Below, piece by piece: positions 17,788 to 26,787 of a stretch of DNA of 64,000 bases; the first letter of the stretch is position 1, and each line of letters starts with the position of its first letter. Source of the DNA: Flavobacterium hydrophilum (GTDB taxonomy: Bacteria; Bacteroidota; Bacteroidia; Flavobacteriales; Flavobacteriaceae); the NCBI RefSeq assembly GCF_003202405.1, contig NZ_QJHL01000002.1:124001-188000 (forward strand), written 5' to 3'. The notes under the pieces were generated by a model. The model did no database searches. It saw nothing but the letters and a program-made list of their open reading frames with translations, and was not told the DNA's origin. The position numbers were made by a program, and so were the translations under genes.

Positions 17788-18191
17788 TATTTTGTGATAC
17801 TGTTTTTGAGTTCGGCAATTGAAATATCAAAAGCGTCTGCATATTTTTGTAAAGTCTTGTTGTTTAATTTGGCAAAAACAGACGGTTTAAAATGTCTTTT
17901 TACACGCCATTTCCACATGTCAACATAACCGGCCAGAATTGAAAGATCCATTTTATTGAGTTCCATAAAATAACAAATCGGACTTAATTCGCCATTTTGA
18001 ACTTTTATTCTGGCTTCTTCGGCACGTTCTTTTATATCATCAATCGCATTAGAAAGGGCAATTGCTTTTGGTTCCCAGCCAGTGCTCAGAGCTGTTGTAT
18101 AATTGCCGTTTTCATCAGTCGCATAAACAAGTTCTTTGAGGTTTTTTTTGCTTAAATTTCCATCGTGCTGCGGTACATTTTCTTTTTCCAT
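17787..18191 (-). CDS. Small conserved protein of the flexirubin cluster
   Basis: A 134-residue protein with no signal peptide and a helical, charged sequence. It ends one base inside the start of the BtrH-like gene, so the two are translationally coupled and may form a complex. I do not recognise a named family. A helix-turn-helix-like segment is suggested near the C-terminus (LNNKTLQKYADAFDISIAEL), so a regulatory role cannot be excluded. Confidence 0.7.
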   Translation of the reverse strand: MEKENVPQHDGNLSKKNLKELVYATDENGNYTTALSTGWEPKAIALSNAIDDIKERAEEARIKVQNGELSPICYFMELNKMDLSILAGYVDMWKWRVKRHFKPSVFAKLNNKTLQKYADAFDISIAELKNSITK

Positions 18192-18216
18192 GACGGTCTT
18201 AATTTTTCAATTACAA

Positions 18217-18681
18217 TTATGTTGTCTCCGAAATCGTCTTTTGGATAAACAAATTAATTTCGCATTCTAAAAGTATTTTGTCTTCGAGTAAACTTTGACA
18301 GTTCATTGTACATAAAGTAAAATCGTCGCCAACGAATTTCGAAACTAAAGTTGCTTTTGTCGTTACTATATTGCCTGTTTTTGGCAGCGTATGTATTTTC
18401 AGATTCTTAATAGCGCTTATGAAACCTATGACATTTACGTTTTCATTTTCTGTTCCGTCTTCATCAAAAAAATATTTTTTGCCAACAATAGACGAACAGG
18501 TCTGAGCCGTATTTTCAATTAATCCGGCTTCTGTAAAAATGCCATTATCAACAAAAATATTGTCTTCCTTAATTAAAAATTCGGTTTCAACAAAATTGGC
18601 GTCAATATCCAAAATCAAATCAACCATCAGCATTGGAGCCCGATGAGGTAAGTAATTTTGAATGTCAACTCCTACTTTCAT
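18217..18681 (-). CDS. Hot-dog 3-hydroxyacyl-ACP dehydratase (ApeP-like)
   Basis: A 154-residue hot-dog protein with IQNYLPHRAPMLMVD near the N-terminus and FTEAGLIENTAQTCS in the central helix, the motifs of the aryl-polyene dehydratase group. The histidine in LPHR and the acidic residue in the central helix should be catalytic. Together with the next gene upstream it would dehydrate 3-hydroxyacyl-ACPs so that double bonds are retained in the polyene. The two genes are separated by only six bases. Confidence 0.85.
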   Translation of the reverse strand: MKVGVDIQNYLPHRAPMLMVDLILDIDANFVETEFLIKEDNIFVDNGIFTEAGLIENTAQTCSSIVGKKYFFDEDGTENENVNVIGFISAIKNLKIHTLPKTGNIVTTKATLVSKFVGDDFTLCTMNCQSLLEDKILLECEINLFIQKTISETT

Positions 18682-18687
18682 ATCTTT

Positions 18688-19119
18688 TTATTTGGCTAAA
18701 ACGGTTTTCATTTGTCCGCTTGCAATTTCTTCATTATTTAAAAAAGTTACAATATCAACTAAAGTTACTCCCGCAAATTCCTGCAAAATGTTAACATTCG
18801 ACTGAATAATATCGTTGATTTGAGGCAGTTTTTTAATTTGAATATCTTTTATAGAACCAATATATCCGGTTGGTGCCGTTTCATTTTTCAAAAAAAACTG
18901 ATACCCGGTATGCAAAGCCACAGATTGTGCCATATGTTCAATTAAGCCTGCTTCTAAAAAAATGTTCTCTTCTAAAAAAATGTTGCTGTCCTGAATTTTC
19001 AAACCGGAAACTAATCCTGTTTCTGAATACGAAAACATACGATCTACCATTACAAAAGGAAACTTTTGCGGAATCAGGTTTTCAACTGCTTCTTTTTCTA
19101 AAAGTACAGCGGATTCCAT
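18688..19119 (-). CDS. Hot-dog dehydratase-like protein (ApeI-like)
   Basis: A 143-residue hot-dog protein. NLIPQKFPFVMVDRMFSY aligns with LPHRAPML of its neighbour, but the histidine is replaced by glutamine (PQKFP), while FLEAGLIEHMAQSVAL keeps the central helix with an extra histidine. It may therefore be the partner subunit of a heterodimeric dehydratase rather than a free-standing enzyme. It overlaps darB by one base. Confidence 0.8.
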   Translation of the reverse strand: MESAVLLEKEAVENLIPQKFPFVMVDRMFSYSETGLVSGLKIQDSNIFLEENIFLEAGLIEHMAQSVALHTGYQFFLKNETAPTGYIGSIKDIQIKKLPQINDIIQSNVNILQEFAGVTLVDIVTFLNNEEIASGQMKTVLAK

Positions 19120-20252
19120 TAGTAAACTGTTAAATACGCATACGCAAATGAAAAACGTCCGCTTTCCGGAACCGACAGTAAAATTTTGTCTCCTTTTTTT
19201 AATTTTCCGGAATTCATTAATTCTTCAACTGCGATATAAATCGAGGCAGAACCTACATTTCCAACTCTCAGAAGATTCATGAACCATTTTTCATCTGTCA
19301 GCACAATACCTTTTTCATCCAGTCCTTTTTTTAGTCCTTCAACAAAAAAGTAAGATGAAACGTGCGGTAAAAAATAATCAACATCTTCAGCTTTAATATT
19401 GTGTTTTGCCATGGCATCACTCATACTTTCGACACCTTTTGGCAAAATAAATTCGTCCAGTATTTTTACATCCTGTTTGACAGCAAATACTGATTCGTTC
19501 AGCCATTGTTCCGGGGTAAATTCACTCCACGGTTTTATATCCCCGTTTTCTAATTTGTCACCGCCGGCATACATACAGGCTTCTAATTCGAATGCATACG
19601 AATAAGCTTCCATCCATTCGATTTTTAATGAAATTTCACTGGCAGGTTTATTTTGCAGTAAAAAAGCACCCGCTCCGTCAGACAACATCCAGCGTAAAAA
19701 ATCTTTTTTGAAAGCAATAATGGGCTGTGCTTCCAGATTTTTTAAGTTGATAACTTCATTGTTGTATTTTTGGGCAGAAAGCCAGGTCGAAACTTTTTCA
19801 GATCCTGTACAAATTGCATTTTTAGAGTTTCCGGCTTTTATAGAAAGAAAGCCATATTTAAGGGCATTCATTCCGGAACAGCAAATTCCCATTGAAGAAT
19901 TTAATTCCACAGATTTGTTTTTTAATAATCCGTGAACCATTGCTGCATGTGATGGAGCAATTATATCCGGCGAAGAAGTCCCGCAGGATAGTACTTCTAA
20001 ATCCTGATCTGTAAAATTTTCATCAAACAACTGCACGATAGCATTTTTTGCCAGTTCTGCATTGGTATGTGTACTTTCACCGTTTTTGTCAACGGCGTAA
20101 TATCGGCTGGTAATTTTATTATTGCGCAAAATAATACGTCTTGCCTTTGAGGCGGTATCATTTATCAATCCTAAATAGGTCTCCATTTCGTCATTTGAAA
20201 CGGCTTCATTTGGCAAATACTTTGCGGCTTTTGTAATATATACGTCAAACAT
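19119..20252 (-). CDS. darB: DarB-type ketosynthase III for dialkylresorcinol formation
   Basis: A 377-residue FabH-like enzyme. The triad is Cys125 in GICCSGMNAL, the histidine in YFLPHVSSYF and the asparagine in RVGNVGSAS. In dialkylresorcinol pathways DarB condenses two acyl intermediates and cyclises them to a cyclohexanedione that DarA then aromatises. The adjacent flavodoxin-like DarA gene upstream supports the name. It lies centrally in the flexirubin operon, between darA and two dehydratases, and overlaps the downstream gene by one base. Confidence 0.88.
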   Translation of the reverse strand: MFDVYITKAAKYLPNEAVSNDEMETYLGLINDTASKARRIILRNNKITSRYYAVDKNGESTHTNAELAKNAIVQLFDENFTDQDLEVLSCGTSSPDIIAPSHAAMVHGLLKNKSVELNSSMGICCSGMNALKYGFLSIKAGNSKNAICTGSEKVSTWLSAQKYNNEVINLKNLEAQPIIAFKKDFLRWMLSDGAGAFLLQNKPASEISLKIEWMEAYSYAFELEACMYAGGDKLENGDIKPWSEFTPEQWLNESVFAVKQDVKILDEFILPKGVESMSDAMAKHNIKAEDVDYFLPHVSSYFFVEGLKKGLDEKGIVLTDEKWFMNLLRVGNVGSASIYIAVEELMNSGKLKKGDKILLSVPESGRFSFAYAYLTVY

Positions 20253-20269
20253 AATATAGTTTTCCTCTT

Positions 20270-21172
20270 CTAAACTCCTTGATAATACTGAGTTTCTTTT
20301 TTTATGGTTTTTAGCTTAAAAGGATAGGTAATAAGGTGCAAGATATACACTATTGGCGAGATTAACCATATAGCTAAGAATAAATAAATATAAAATATTT
20401 TGAGAAGCTGTTTTCTCTTTTTAGCATTCTTATAAATGAAATTCGACCACTTGTTAAAAATTTTATTTGCTGTTTTATCAACGGTAACCAGATAAGGACT
20501 AATCCGTACAGCATCAGCGGCTACTAACTTGGGTTGTAAATCATTGAATGTATTCTGATTGAACTGCGAAAGAATGATATCTCCAAATTTCGTAGATTCC
20601 TGAATGTCCTTTTCAGAAACTCCGGGCAGAGGAAAAAAGCCCAAATACTTCTTTTTTACCCCGGAAAACATCCATTCGACAATAGTTAAGACACTAATTA
20701 AGTTGCCAACACGATCTACTAAAGCGATATTCCCAACCAATTGAGCGTTGGCTTCTTTTAGCAGAACTTTAATTTTTTCCTGGGCCATAAACCACATATT
20801 GCGTGAACCGTTGATGGTAACTACAGGTGTATTGCTTAGGATTTTTTTTCCTTCTTCACTTTTTAAAAAAGAATTGATTGGAATGGATGGCGATAAATAC
20901 CAAACCTGATAGTGAAACAAAACTAAATCAAATTTTGTATTCAGGATTTCTTCTGAAACTGGTTTTAAGTCAGTTGGAATTTGTAGAAAAGATTCGGGGA
21001 AAGCATCAAAAAATGATGTTTTGTTCCATGGAAAAGGGAAAGGTTTTTCTAATTGAATTTCGTGAAAAGTTACTTTTATTTCATCTGAGTTTAAGAAAGG
21101 TTTTGCAATATTTTGCGCAATCGATTTTAATTGTCCGGACTGAGAATAAAAAATAACGAGAACATTTTTCAT
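20270..21172 (-). CDS. darA: DarA dialkylresorcinol-forming (aromatising) protein
   Basis: A 300-residue protein starting MKNVLVIFYSQSGQLKSIAQ, a flavodoxin-type FMN phosphate-binding loop, followed by a flavodoxin/NADPH quinone reductase fold to about residue 210 and one or two hydrophobic helices near the C-terminus (YIYLFLAIWLISPIVYIL). Databases name this family dialkylresorcinol condensing enzyme DarA. Functional work in related bacteria assigns aromatisation of the cyclic intermediate to DarA and condensation to DarB, which fits a flavin fold. It precedes darB by 17 bases. Confidence 0.87.
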   Translation of the reverse strand: MKNVLVIFYSQSGQLKSIAQNIAKPFLNSDEIKVTFHEIQLEKPFPFPWNKTSFFDAFPESFLQIPTDLKPVSEEILNTKFDLVLFHYQVWYLSPSIPINSFLKSEEGKKILSNTPVVTINGSRNMWFMAQEKIKVLLKEANAQLVGNIALVDRVGNLISVLTIVEWMFSGVKKKYLGFFPLPGVSEKDIQESTKFGDIILSQFNQNTFNDLQPKLVAADAVRISPYLVTVDKTANKIFNKWSNFIYKNAKKRKQLLKIFYIYLFLAIWLISPIVYILHLITYPFKLKTIKKETQYYQGV

Positions 21173-21225
21173 TTTTGGTTTACTTAGGTTGCAAACAAAA
21201 ATAAGTAAATTTTATTTAACGGATT

Positions 21226-22107
21226 TTATGCTTTTAGATCATTCCAAAAATCGAAATAATTGAACCATTGCAATGGATATTTTTGCACAATAGTTTCTAC
21301 ACTTTGTACATATTCTTTCAATAATCCTTTTTCGTCACGGTGTTTTACGGTGGCCTCTCTTGCATATAAATGATAATGAAGATTTGGCTCTTTCATTACA
21401 TAAACAAAAACAACCGGAACTTTTAATCGGGAAGCAATTAAAAATGGACCAGCCGGAAAATTGGCTTCTTTACCCAGAATGTTTTCAGCAAGTGATTTGG
21501 TGCCTTCAAAATAACGATCACCTGTAAAACAAACCAATTCATTATTGGCCAAAGCGGCATTAATCTCAAAAATATGAGACAAATCGTCTTTGATGATAAT
21601 AAATTTTATGGTTGGTTTTTGGGTAACGCTTTCAAGATAATTCTTAATTGCTGAATGCTCTAAATCAGTCGTAACTAAATTGATTTGAAAATCAAGATCG
21701 ATGTCTCCAAAGAAATGTTCTGCAATTTCAAAGTTTCCAATATGTGCGCTTATTAAGACACCACCTTTTTTTTCGGCCAAAAGATTTTTAAGGATTTCGA
21801 TTCCGTCAAATTCGTAAGTGAATTTATTTCGCAGGCCGGCCGAAATAGAAACTTTGTCAATAATAGTTTGTCCAAAAGTATAGTAACTTTTGAAAACCAT
21901 TTTTTTTGACTGTAAATTCGAATAGTTTAGTCTTTCCTTAAAATAGTAAAAGATAGCCTTATTGCTTTTCTTTAGAAACAAAAAGTAATAAGAAGCAACA
22001 AAATAAAGTAAGGCATAAGCAGCTTTTACACCCGCTTTTCGGATTAAAAAAACGAATATTCTATAGCCTAAAACTGTTCCTTTTGATTTGCCATCCCATT
22101 GACTCAT
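21226..22107 (-). CDS. LpxL/HtrB-family lysophospholipid-type acyltransferase
   Basis: A 293-residue membrane-associated acyltransferase with one or two N-terminal hydrophobic helices and the motif ISAHIGNFEIAEHFF (HX4E-type catalytic His/Glu). The C-terminus contains LQWFNYFDFW, close to the QWFxxxxRW ending of the lipid A acyltransferase family. In aryl-polyene and flexirubin clusters a homologue is fused to or sits beside an ACP and is thought to transfer the polyene acyl from ACP to a lipid acceptor. Here it overlaps the ACP gene at 22107 by one base, supporting a direct partnership. Confidence 0.87.
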   Translation of the reverse strand: MSQWDGKSKGTVLGYRIFVFLIRKAGVKAAYALLYFVASYYFLFLKKSNKAIFYYFKERLNYSNLQSKKMVFKSYYTFGQTIIDKVSISAGLRNKFTYEFDGIEILKNLLAEKKGGVLISAHIGNFEIAEHFFGDIDLDFQINLVTTDLEHSAIKNYLESVTQKPTIKFIIIKDDLSHIFEINAALANNELVCFTGDRYFEGTKSLAENILGKEANFPAGPFLIASRLKVPVVFVYVMKEPNLHYHLYAREATVKHRDEKGLLKEYVQSVETIVQKYPLQWFNYFDFWNDLKA

Positions 22108-22361
22108 TAAGCAGTTTTAGCTTTTAGTTTGGTTTCGATAAGGTCATAAAAGTTTTGAAAAGTAGCGATTCCGACAAAATCTGCTTCAACCAGTTTTACA
22201 CCAAAATTAGATTCGATAGACACAACTAAATCAACATAGTCCAGACTATCAAGCCCAAGTGTATCTTTTAAATTAGCATCTGGTTCAATTTCGTCATTGT
22301 CAACTTCAAATTCATCAACCAAAAAACCATTAATTCGTGCTATAATCTCTTCTTTATTCAT
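22107..22361 (-). CDS. Acyl carrier protein (second ACP)
   Basis: An 84-residue acidic protein with the attachment motif TLGLDSLDYVDLVV, serine 39. It overlaps the acyltransferase gene by one base and the FabF-like ketosynthase by eight, so the three are translated together. It probably carries the chain made by KS 22354 and FabG. Two different ACPs in the cluster match the two halves (polyene and resorcinol) of the pigment. Confidence 0.92.
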   Translation of the reverse strand: MNKEEIIARINGFLVDEFEVDNDEIEPDANLKDTLGLDSLDYVDLVVSIESNFGVKLVEADFVGIATFQNFYDLIETKLKAKTA

Positions 22362-23589
22362 TTTCTAATTTAAACTTTTTAACCACCAACGCAGAGTTGG
22401 TTCCTCCGAACCCGAAAGAATTGGACAAAAATATATCAAATTTTTTGTTTAACGTAGTTTTAACTAAATTTAATTTCATTGCATCTTCATCCGGATTTTC
22501 CAAATTGATGTTCGGAGCAATGAAATCGTGCTGCATCATCAGAATAGAGTAGATTATTTCGCTGGCTCCCGCCATCCAGCATTCATGACCGGTCATTGAT
22601 TTCGTAGAACTTACGTAAGGATTTTTCTCACCAAAAACTTCAAAAATCGCCTTGGCTTCGTTTGCATCACCAACCGGAGTTGAGGTTGCATGTGCATTTA
22701 TGTATTCAATATCTGATGCTCTTAAGTTTGCCTCTTCAAGTGCTCTTTTCATTGCTGTAGCCGGTCCTTCGACATTTGGAGTTGAAATATGGCCTCCGTT
22801 TGATGAGAATCCATAACCGGAAACTTCGGCAATAATTGTGGCGCCTCTTGCAATGGCCGATTCGTAACTTTCTAATATTAAAGTTGCACCACCGCCACTC
22901 GGAATTAATCCGTCACGGCCTGAATCAAAAGGTCTTGAGGCTTTTTCAGGATCGTTTTCCCTATTCGAAAAAACGCCTAAACCGTCAAAACTGCTCATCG
23001 CATATTTGTTGATTTCCTGTGCGCCTCCCGTAATAATGATATCCTGGAAACCGCTTTTGATTAAAAAATAAGCCAGTCCAATAGAATGCGAACCACTTGC
23101 GCAGGCTGCACTTACGGTTAAGTTGATTCCTCTCAGTTTAAATATTGTAGATAAATTCATCGTAACCGTTGAATTCATCGATTTAAAAATCGCTCCCGAA
23201 CCAATTAGCGCCGTATCTTTTTTCTCGCGGACAATATCTGTAGCATCAATAATGGCTTTGGAAACACTGTCGTTTCCGTACATGATTCCGACTTCCCGAT
23301 TCTCAAAAAAAGCATCATCAATATTAGCGTTTTTCAAGGCTTCGATAGTAGCCATATAAGCATATTCGGTTTCTTCACCAATGCTCATGCGCTGTCTTCG
23401 GTTTAGTAAATTTTTCAGATCAGTTTTTGGAACCATTCCGGTCAAGGCCGATTGAAAACCAAATTCTTTTCGTTCCGGATCAAACTGAATACCTGATTTT
23501 CCGTTATATAAAGAATCCTTTACTTCCTCTAATGAAGTACCAATGCAGGAATAAATTCCCATTCCAGTAATTACAACTCTCCTGTTCAT
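22354..23589 (-). CDS. FabF-type beta-ketoacyl-ACP synthase II
   Basis: A 411-residue enzyme, full length for FabF, with Cys163 in VSAACASGSHS, the histidine in NAHATSTPVGD (first) and GHECWMAGASE (second) and the C-terminal LSNSFGFGGTN. The unusual NAHATSTP replaces HGTSTP but keeps the histidine. Overlap with the ACP gene suggests they act as a pair in chain elongation. Among the window's ketosynthases it looks most like housekeeping FabF. Confidence 0.92.
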   Translation of the reverse strand: MNRRVVITGMGIYSCIGTSLEEVKDSLYNGKSGIQFDPERKEFGFQSALTGMVPKTDLKNLLNRRQRMSIGEETEYAYMATIEALKNANIDDAFFENREVGIMYGNDSVSKAIIDATDIVREKKDTALIGSGAIFKSMNSTVTMNLSTIFKLRGINLTVSAACASGSHSIGLAYFLIKSGFQDIIITGGAQEINKYAMSSFDGLGVFSNRENDPEKASRPFDSGRDGLIPSGGGATLILESYESAIARGATIIAEVSGYGFSSNGGHISTPNVEGPATAMKRALEEANLRASDIEYINAHATSTPVGDANEAKAIFEVFGEKNPYVSSTKSMTGHECWMAGASEIIYSILMMQHDFIAPNINLENPDEDAMKLNLVKTTLNKKFDIFLSNSFGFGGTNSALVVKKFKLENE

Positions 23590-23608
23590 CTTCTTTTAAA
23601 GTAATTTT

Positions 23609-24340
23609 TTAAGAATATATCCCTCCGTTTATATTGATAATTTCGCCGGTAATATAACTTGATTTTTTTGAAATCAAAAAGCTTACCAAATCTGCGACTT
23701 CTTCGGCTTCGCCAAAACGATTTACCGGAATTAGTTTTAATAATTCTTTTTCGTCGAGCTGGCTTGTCATATCCGTTCTGATAAAACCGGGCGCAACGGC
23801 ATTTACCGTAATATTGCGTTTGGCAACTTCCTGAGCCAGGGCTTTTGTCGCCGCAACAATAGCTCCTTTTGCTGCTGAATAATTCGTTTGTCCGGCCGTT
23901 CCTTTTACCCCTGAAACCGAAACTATGTTTACGATTCGGCCATATTTATTGCGTAACATTTTCTGAATGAGAAACTGCGTCACATTAAAAAATCCGTTTA
24001 AACTTGTATTCACTACACCGTTCCAGTCTTCGGGAGTCATCCACATAAAAAGGCCGTCTTTTGTAATTCCGGCATTATTTACAATGGCTTCAACTAAGGC
24101 TTCAGGATTTGCTTCCTGCCATTTTGTTAAAGTGGTTTGTACGTCGTTAAAATTAGAAACATCAAAGCCTAAAATTTCTCCAGTTGCTCCTAGTTTTTGT
24201 ACTTCCTGAAGTGTTTCTTCGGCCGCAGTTTTATTCGAATGATAATTAATCAGAATATGATAACCGGATTCAACGGCTAATTTTTTACAAATTGCACTTC
24301 CAATTCCTCTTGAACCGCCTGTTACTAATACACATTTCAT
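23609..24340 (-). CDS. fabG: 3-oxoacyl-ACP reductase (FabG-type SDR)
   Basis: A short-chain dehydrogenase of 243 residues if translation starts at MKCVLVTGGSRGIG (ATG at 24340). A longer in-frame reading to 24394 would add 18 atypical residues and overlap the preceding gene, so the shorter start is preferred. Motifs: TGGSRGIG cofactor loop, NNAG, catalytic Ser/Tyr/Lys in VSVSGVKG and YSAAKG. It reduces 3-ketoacyl-ACP for the pathway and is followed by the FabF-like ketosynthase. Confidence 0.93.
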   Translation of the reverse strand: MKCVLVTGGSRGIGSAICKKLAVESGYHILINYHSNKTAAEETLQEVQKLGATGEILGFDVSNFNDVQTTLTKWQEANPEALVEAIVNNAGITKDGLFMWMTPEDWNGVVNTSLNGFFNVTQFLIQKMLRNKYGRIVNIVSVSGVKGTAGQTNYSAAKGAIVAATKALAQEVAKRNITVNAVAPGFIRTDMTSQLDEKELLKLIPVNRFGEAEEVADLVSFLISKKSSYITGEIININGGIYS

Positions 24341-24353
24341 TTTAAAAGATAAT

Positions 24354-25469
24354 TTATTGTTTTTGAAAAAGTTCGGCATTTTGATACCATTCACTCAAAA
24401 GACCGCCATCAGGTTTAAGAAATCCCCATTTGCCGCTAAGTTTTACTCTTGCCAATCCGTCGATAAATCCTTTTTCCTGATGCATAAACATTCCAAAAAG
24501 CGCTATCGAAATTTCATATTTTGTTGGAATAATTAATTCTCCGGTTTCATTAATAAATCCCCAATTGTAATCTTTCACAGCAGCAAGTCCGTTTTCGCTA
24601 AAAGATTCTGCATCAGTATAAGCAGGATTTATTATAAAAACACCTTTTGGATTAATATAGCCCCATTTTTCGTTTATTAAAACAGGAGCCAGATTTTTAG
24701 AAAAAGGTTTTGTTTTGCTAAATCGGGGCTGAATAACCCATTGGCCTTCTAAATTTACAAATCCAAATTTTCCGTTTTTTTTGGCAGCAACTAAATTCTG
24801 TGTTCCAATGTCTCCCATTTCGGTAGCTCCTTCAACAGCAATAAATTGGCTGTTATGAACTATTCCATACGTTTTTTTCTTTTTTGCCCAGGTAGTGTTA
24901 TTTACGTAATTTCCAACTTCATCATAACTAACTTCAACGACCTCTTTTCCGGCAGTATCAATAATTCCCCATAAATCATCTTTTGCAGCTCTTGCAAAAC
25001 CGTTTTGAAAAGCTCTTATCACATCATATTTTGGAGCAAGAACAATTTCAAATTTATTATTGATGAGTCCAACTTTTCCGGCCTGTCTAAAAAATGCAAC
25101 TCCATTATTAAAATCAAATAACTTATCTGATTGTGGAGCTCCTTTTACTATTTCTCCTTTTTTATTGATGTAAAACCAGTCAGTGTTTTTTTGGATGATA
25201 CAAATACCACTGTCAAAATATTTTGCATTATCAAATGAAGGAGAAATTACAATAGCTCCTGTAGTATCTATGAAACCCCATTTTCCATTTTCTTCTATGG
25301 CAGCTAGTCCATCAGAAAAATTTTTGGCACCATCAAATTTTGGTTCTATAGCAAAAGTTCCCTCTTTTGTGATGAAACCAAATTTCCCCTTTTTTTTAAC
25401 TAATGCGAGTTCCTGGCTATTAACAAATGGAATAACGAGTAATAATAAAAAAATAAATGGGTTTTTCAT
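24354..25469 (-). CDS. Secreted WG-repeat protein, copy 1
   Basis: A 371-residue protein with an N-terminal signal segment (ending near FVNSQELAL) and about seven WG/KWG repeats, e.g. GKWGFIDTTGAIVISPSF and EKWGYINPKGVFIINP. The repeats probably form a beta-structure for binding or scaffolding; no enzyme motif is visible. It is a tandem paralogue of the next gene upstream, separated by 35 bases, and sits between tyrosine ammonia-lyase and fabG. A link to the pigment pathway is not evident from the sequence. Confidence 0.85.
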   Translation of the reverse strand: MKNPFIFLLLLVIPFVNSQELALVKKKGKFGFITKEGTFAIEPKFDGAKNFSDGLAAIEENGKWGFIDTTGAIVISPSFDNAKYFDSGICIIQKNTDWFYINKKGEIVKGAPQSDKLFDFNNGVAFFRQAGKVGLINNKFEIVLAPKYDVIRAFQNGFARAAKDDLWGIIDTAGKEVVEVSYDEVGNYVNNTTWAKKKKTYGIVHNSQFIAVEGATEMGDIGTQNLVAAKKNGKFGFVNLEGQWVIQPRFSKTKPFSKNLAPVLINEKWGYINPKGVFIINPAYTDAESFSENGLAAVKDYNWGFINETGELIIPTKYEISIALFGMFMHQEKGFIDGLARVKLSGKWGFLKPDGGLLSEWYQNAELFQKQ

Positions 25470-25504
25470 GGTTTATGGATAATTATTATAATTTGAAATA
25501 AAGG

Positions 25505-26698
25505 TTATTTCTTTTTTTTGGCAGTTGGTTTTGTCTCTGATTTTGGTTTTTCAGCGACAGCTTCAGTGATATTTCTTCCGCCAGATTTAGAAAACAGTTC
25601 GGCATTTTCAAACCATTGGTTTCCTAATACAGTTCCGTCAGGTCTTAGAAATCCCCATTTTCCTTCATTTTTTACTCTTGCAATGCCATCAATGAATCCT
25701 TTGTCCTGCTGAACAAACATGGCAATCATTCCGTTTGCAGTAATTCCGTATTGCGTTGGGATTACTATTTTTCCTGATTCATTGATAAACCCCCAATTGC
25801 TTTCTTTTACAGGTGCTAAACCGTTTGAACCAAAAACTTCGGCATCACTGTAGGTTGGCGGTATTACAAAATCGGCTTTTGGATTAATATAGCCCCATTT
25901 TGAGCCTACCAAAACCGGTGCCAGATTTTTTGAGAATGCTTTTGCTTTATCATATATAGGTAGTATTACCCAATTTCCCTTAAGGTCAATGAATCCGATT
26001 TTTCCATTTTTTTTGGCAAATGTCAAATCCTGAATTTCAAAATCCCAAATTTTTTCGGCACCATCAACCGGAATAAATTTTCCGGCGCTTATGATTCCAA
26101 AAGTTTTGTCTTTTCTTGCCCAGGTTGTGTTTTTAAAATAATTCCCAATTTCAGCATAAGCAGGTTCTACTAATTCTTTTCCGGCGGTATTTATAATTCC
26201 CCAGTTTTTGTTTAGTTCAACTCTGGCAAAACCATTTTCAAAAGGTTTGATCTGATCGTATTTTGGTTCTAAAACAACCGCCATTTTTGAATTGATTAAC
26301 CCAATTTTGTTTCCTTGTTTTATGAAAGCTACTCCATTATTAAAATCATATAATTTTTCGGAAGCAGGAGCTTTTTGGATTTCTCCTTTTTTATCAATAT
26401 AAACCCATTCCTTATCTTTTTTTACAATTGCTATTCCACTGTTAAAATCTTTAGCATCAACAAAAGTTGCCGGAATTACCCAAGCTCCTTTTGCATCAAT
26501 AAAACCCCATTTTCCAGCATTTTCTGCAGCAGCAAGTCCTTCAGAAAAACTTTTGGCAGCTTTGTATTGAGGCTCAATTTTAAAAGACCCATCTTTAGCG
26601 AGATATCCAATTTTTGAATTCTTTTTAACTAATGCCAGTTCCTGACTATGAACAAATTGAATACCTGCCAGTAACAAAAAAATAAATGTTTTTTTCAT
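25505..26698 (-). CDS. Secreted WG-repeat protein, copy 2
   Basis: A 397-residue protein with signal peptide (MKKTFIFLLLAGIQFVHSQ) and about seven WG repeats (GKWGFIDAKGAWVIPATF, SKWGYINPKADFVIPP). It ends with a lysine-rich tail (KPTAKKKK) missing in copy 1. Strong similarity along the whole length to the downstream gene indicates tandem duplication. Confidence 0.87.
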   Translation of the reverse strand: MKKTFIFLLLAGIQFVHSQELALVKKNSKIGYLAKDGSFKIEPQYKAAKSFSEGLAAAENAGKWGFIDAKGAWVIPATFVDAKDFNSGIAIVKKDKEWVYIDKKGEIQKAPASEKLYDFNNGVAFIKQGNKIGLINSKMAVVLEPKYDQIKPFENGFARVELNKNWGIINTAGKELVEPAYAEIGNYFKNTTWARKDKTFGIISAGKFIPVDGAEKIWDFEIQDLTFAKKNGKIGFIDLKGNWVILPIYDKAKAFSKNLAPVLVGSKWGYINPKADFVIPPTYSDAEVFGSNGLAPVKESNWGFINESGKIVIPTQYGITANGMIAMFVQQDKGFIDGIARVKNEGKWGFLRPDGTVLGNQWFENAELFSKSGGRNITEAVAEKPKSETKPTAKKKK

Positions 26699-26762
26699 GA
26701 TTTTTAAAATTCAATGTTTAATGATATAAATGTTAAAACTCGTTGGGGCATAAAATTTATAA

Positions 26763-26780
26763 CACATAGTGATCTATGTG
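26763..26780. repeat. Short hairpin between TAL and WG-repeat genes
   Basis: CACATAG (26763-26769), a four-base loop, then CTATGTG (26774-26780) form a perfect 7-bp stem. It has no following T-run on the minus strand, so it is not a classical terminator. It may be a processing or stability hairpin or a dispersed repeat. Confidence 0.5.
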
Positions 26781-26787
26781 AGCAATA

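Noticed and set aside
23609..24394. Long form of FabG starting at 24394
   Set aside because: The extra 18 residues are not SDR-like and overlap the end of the preceding WG-repeat gene; the ATG at 24340 gives the usual N-terminus.
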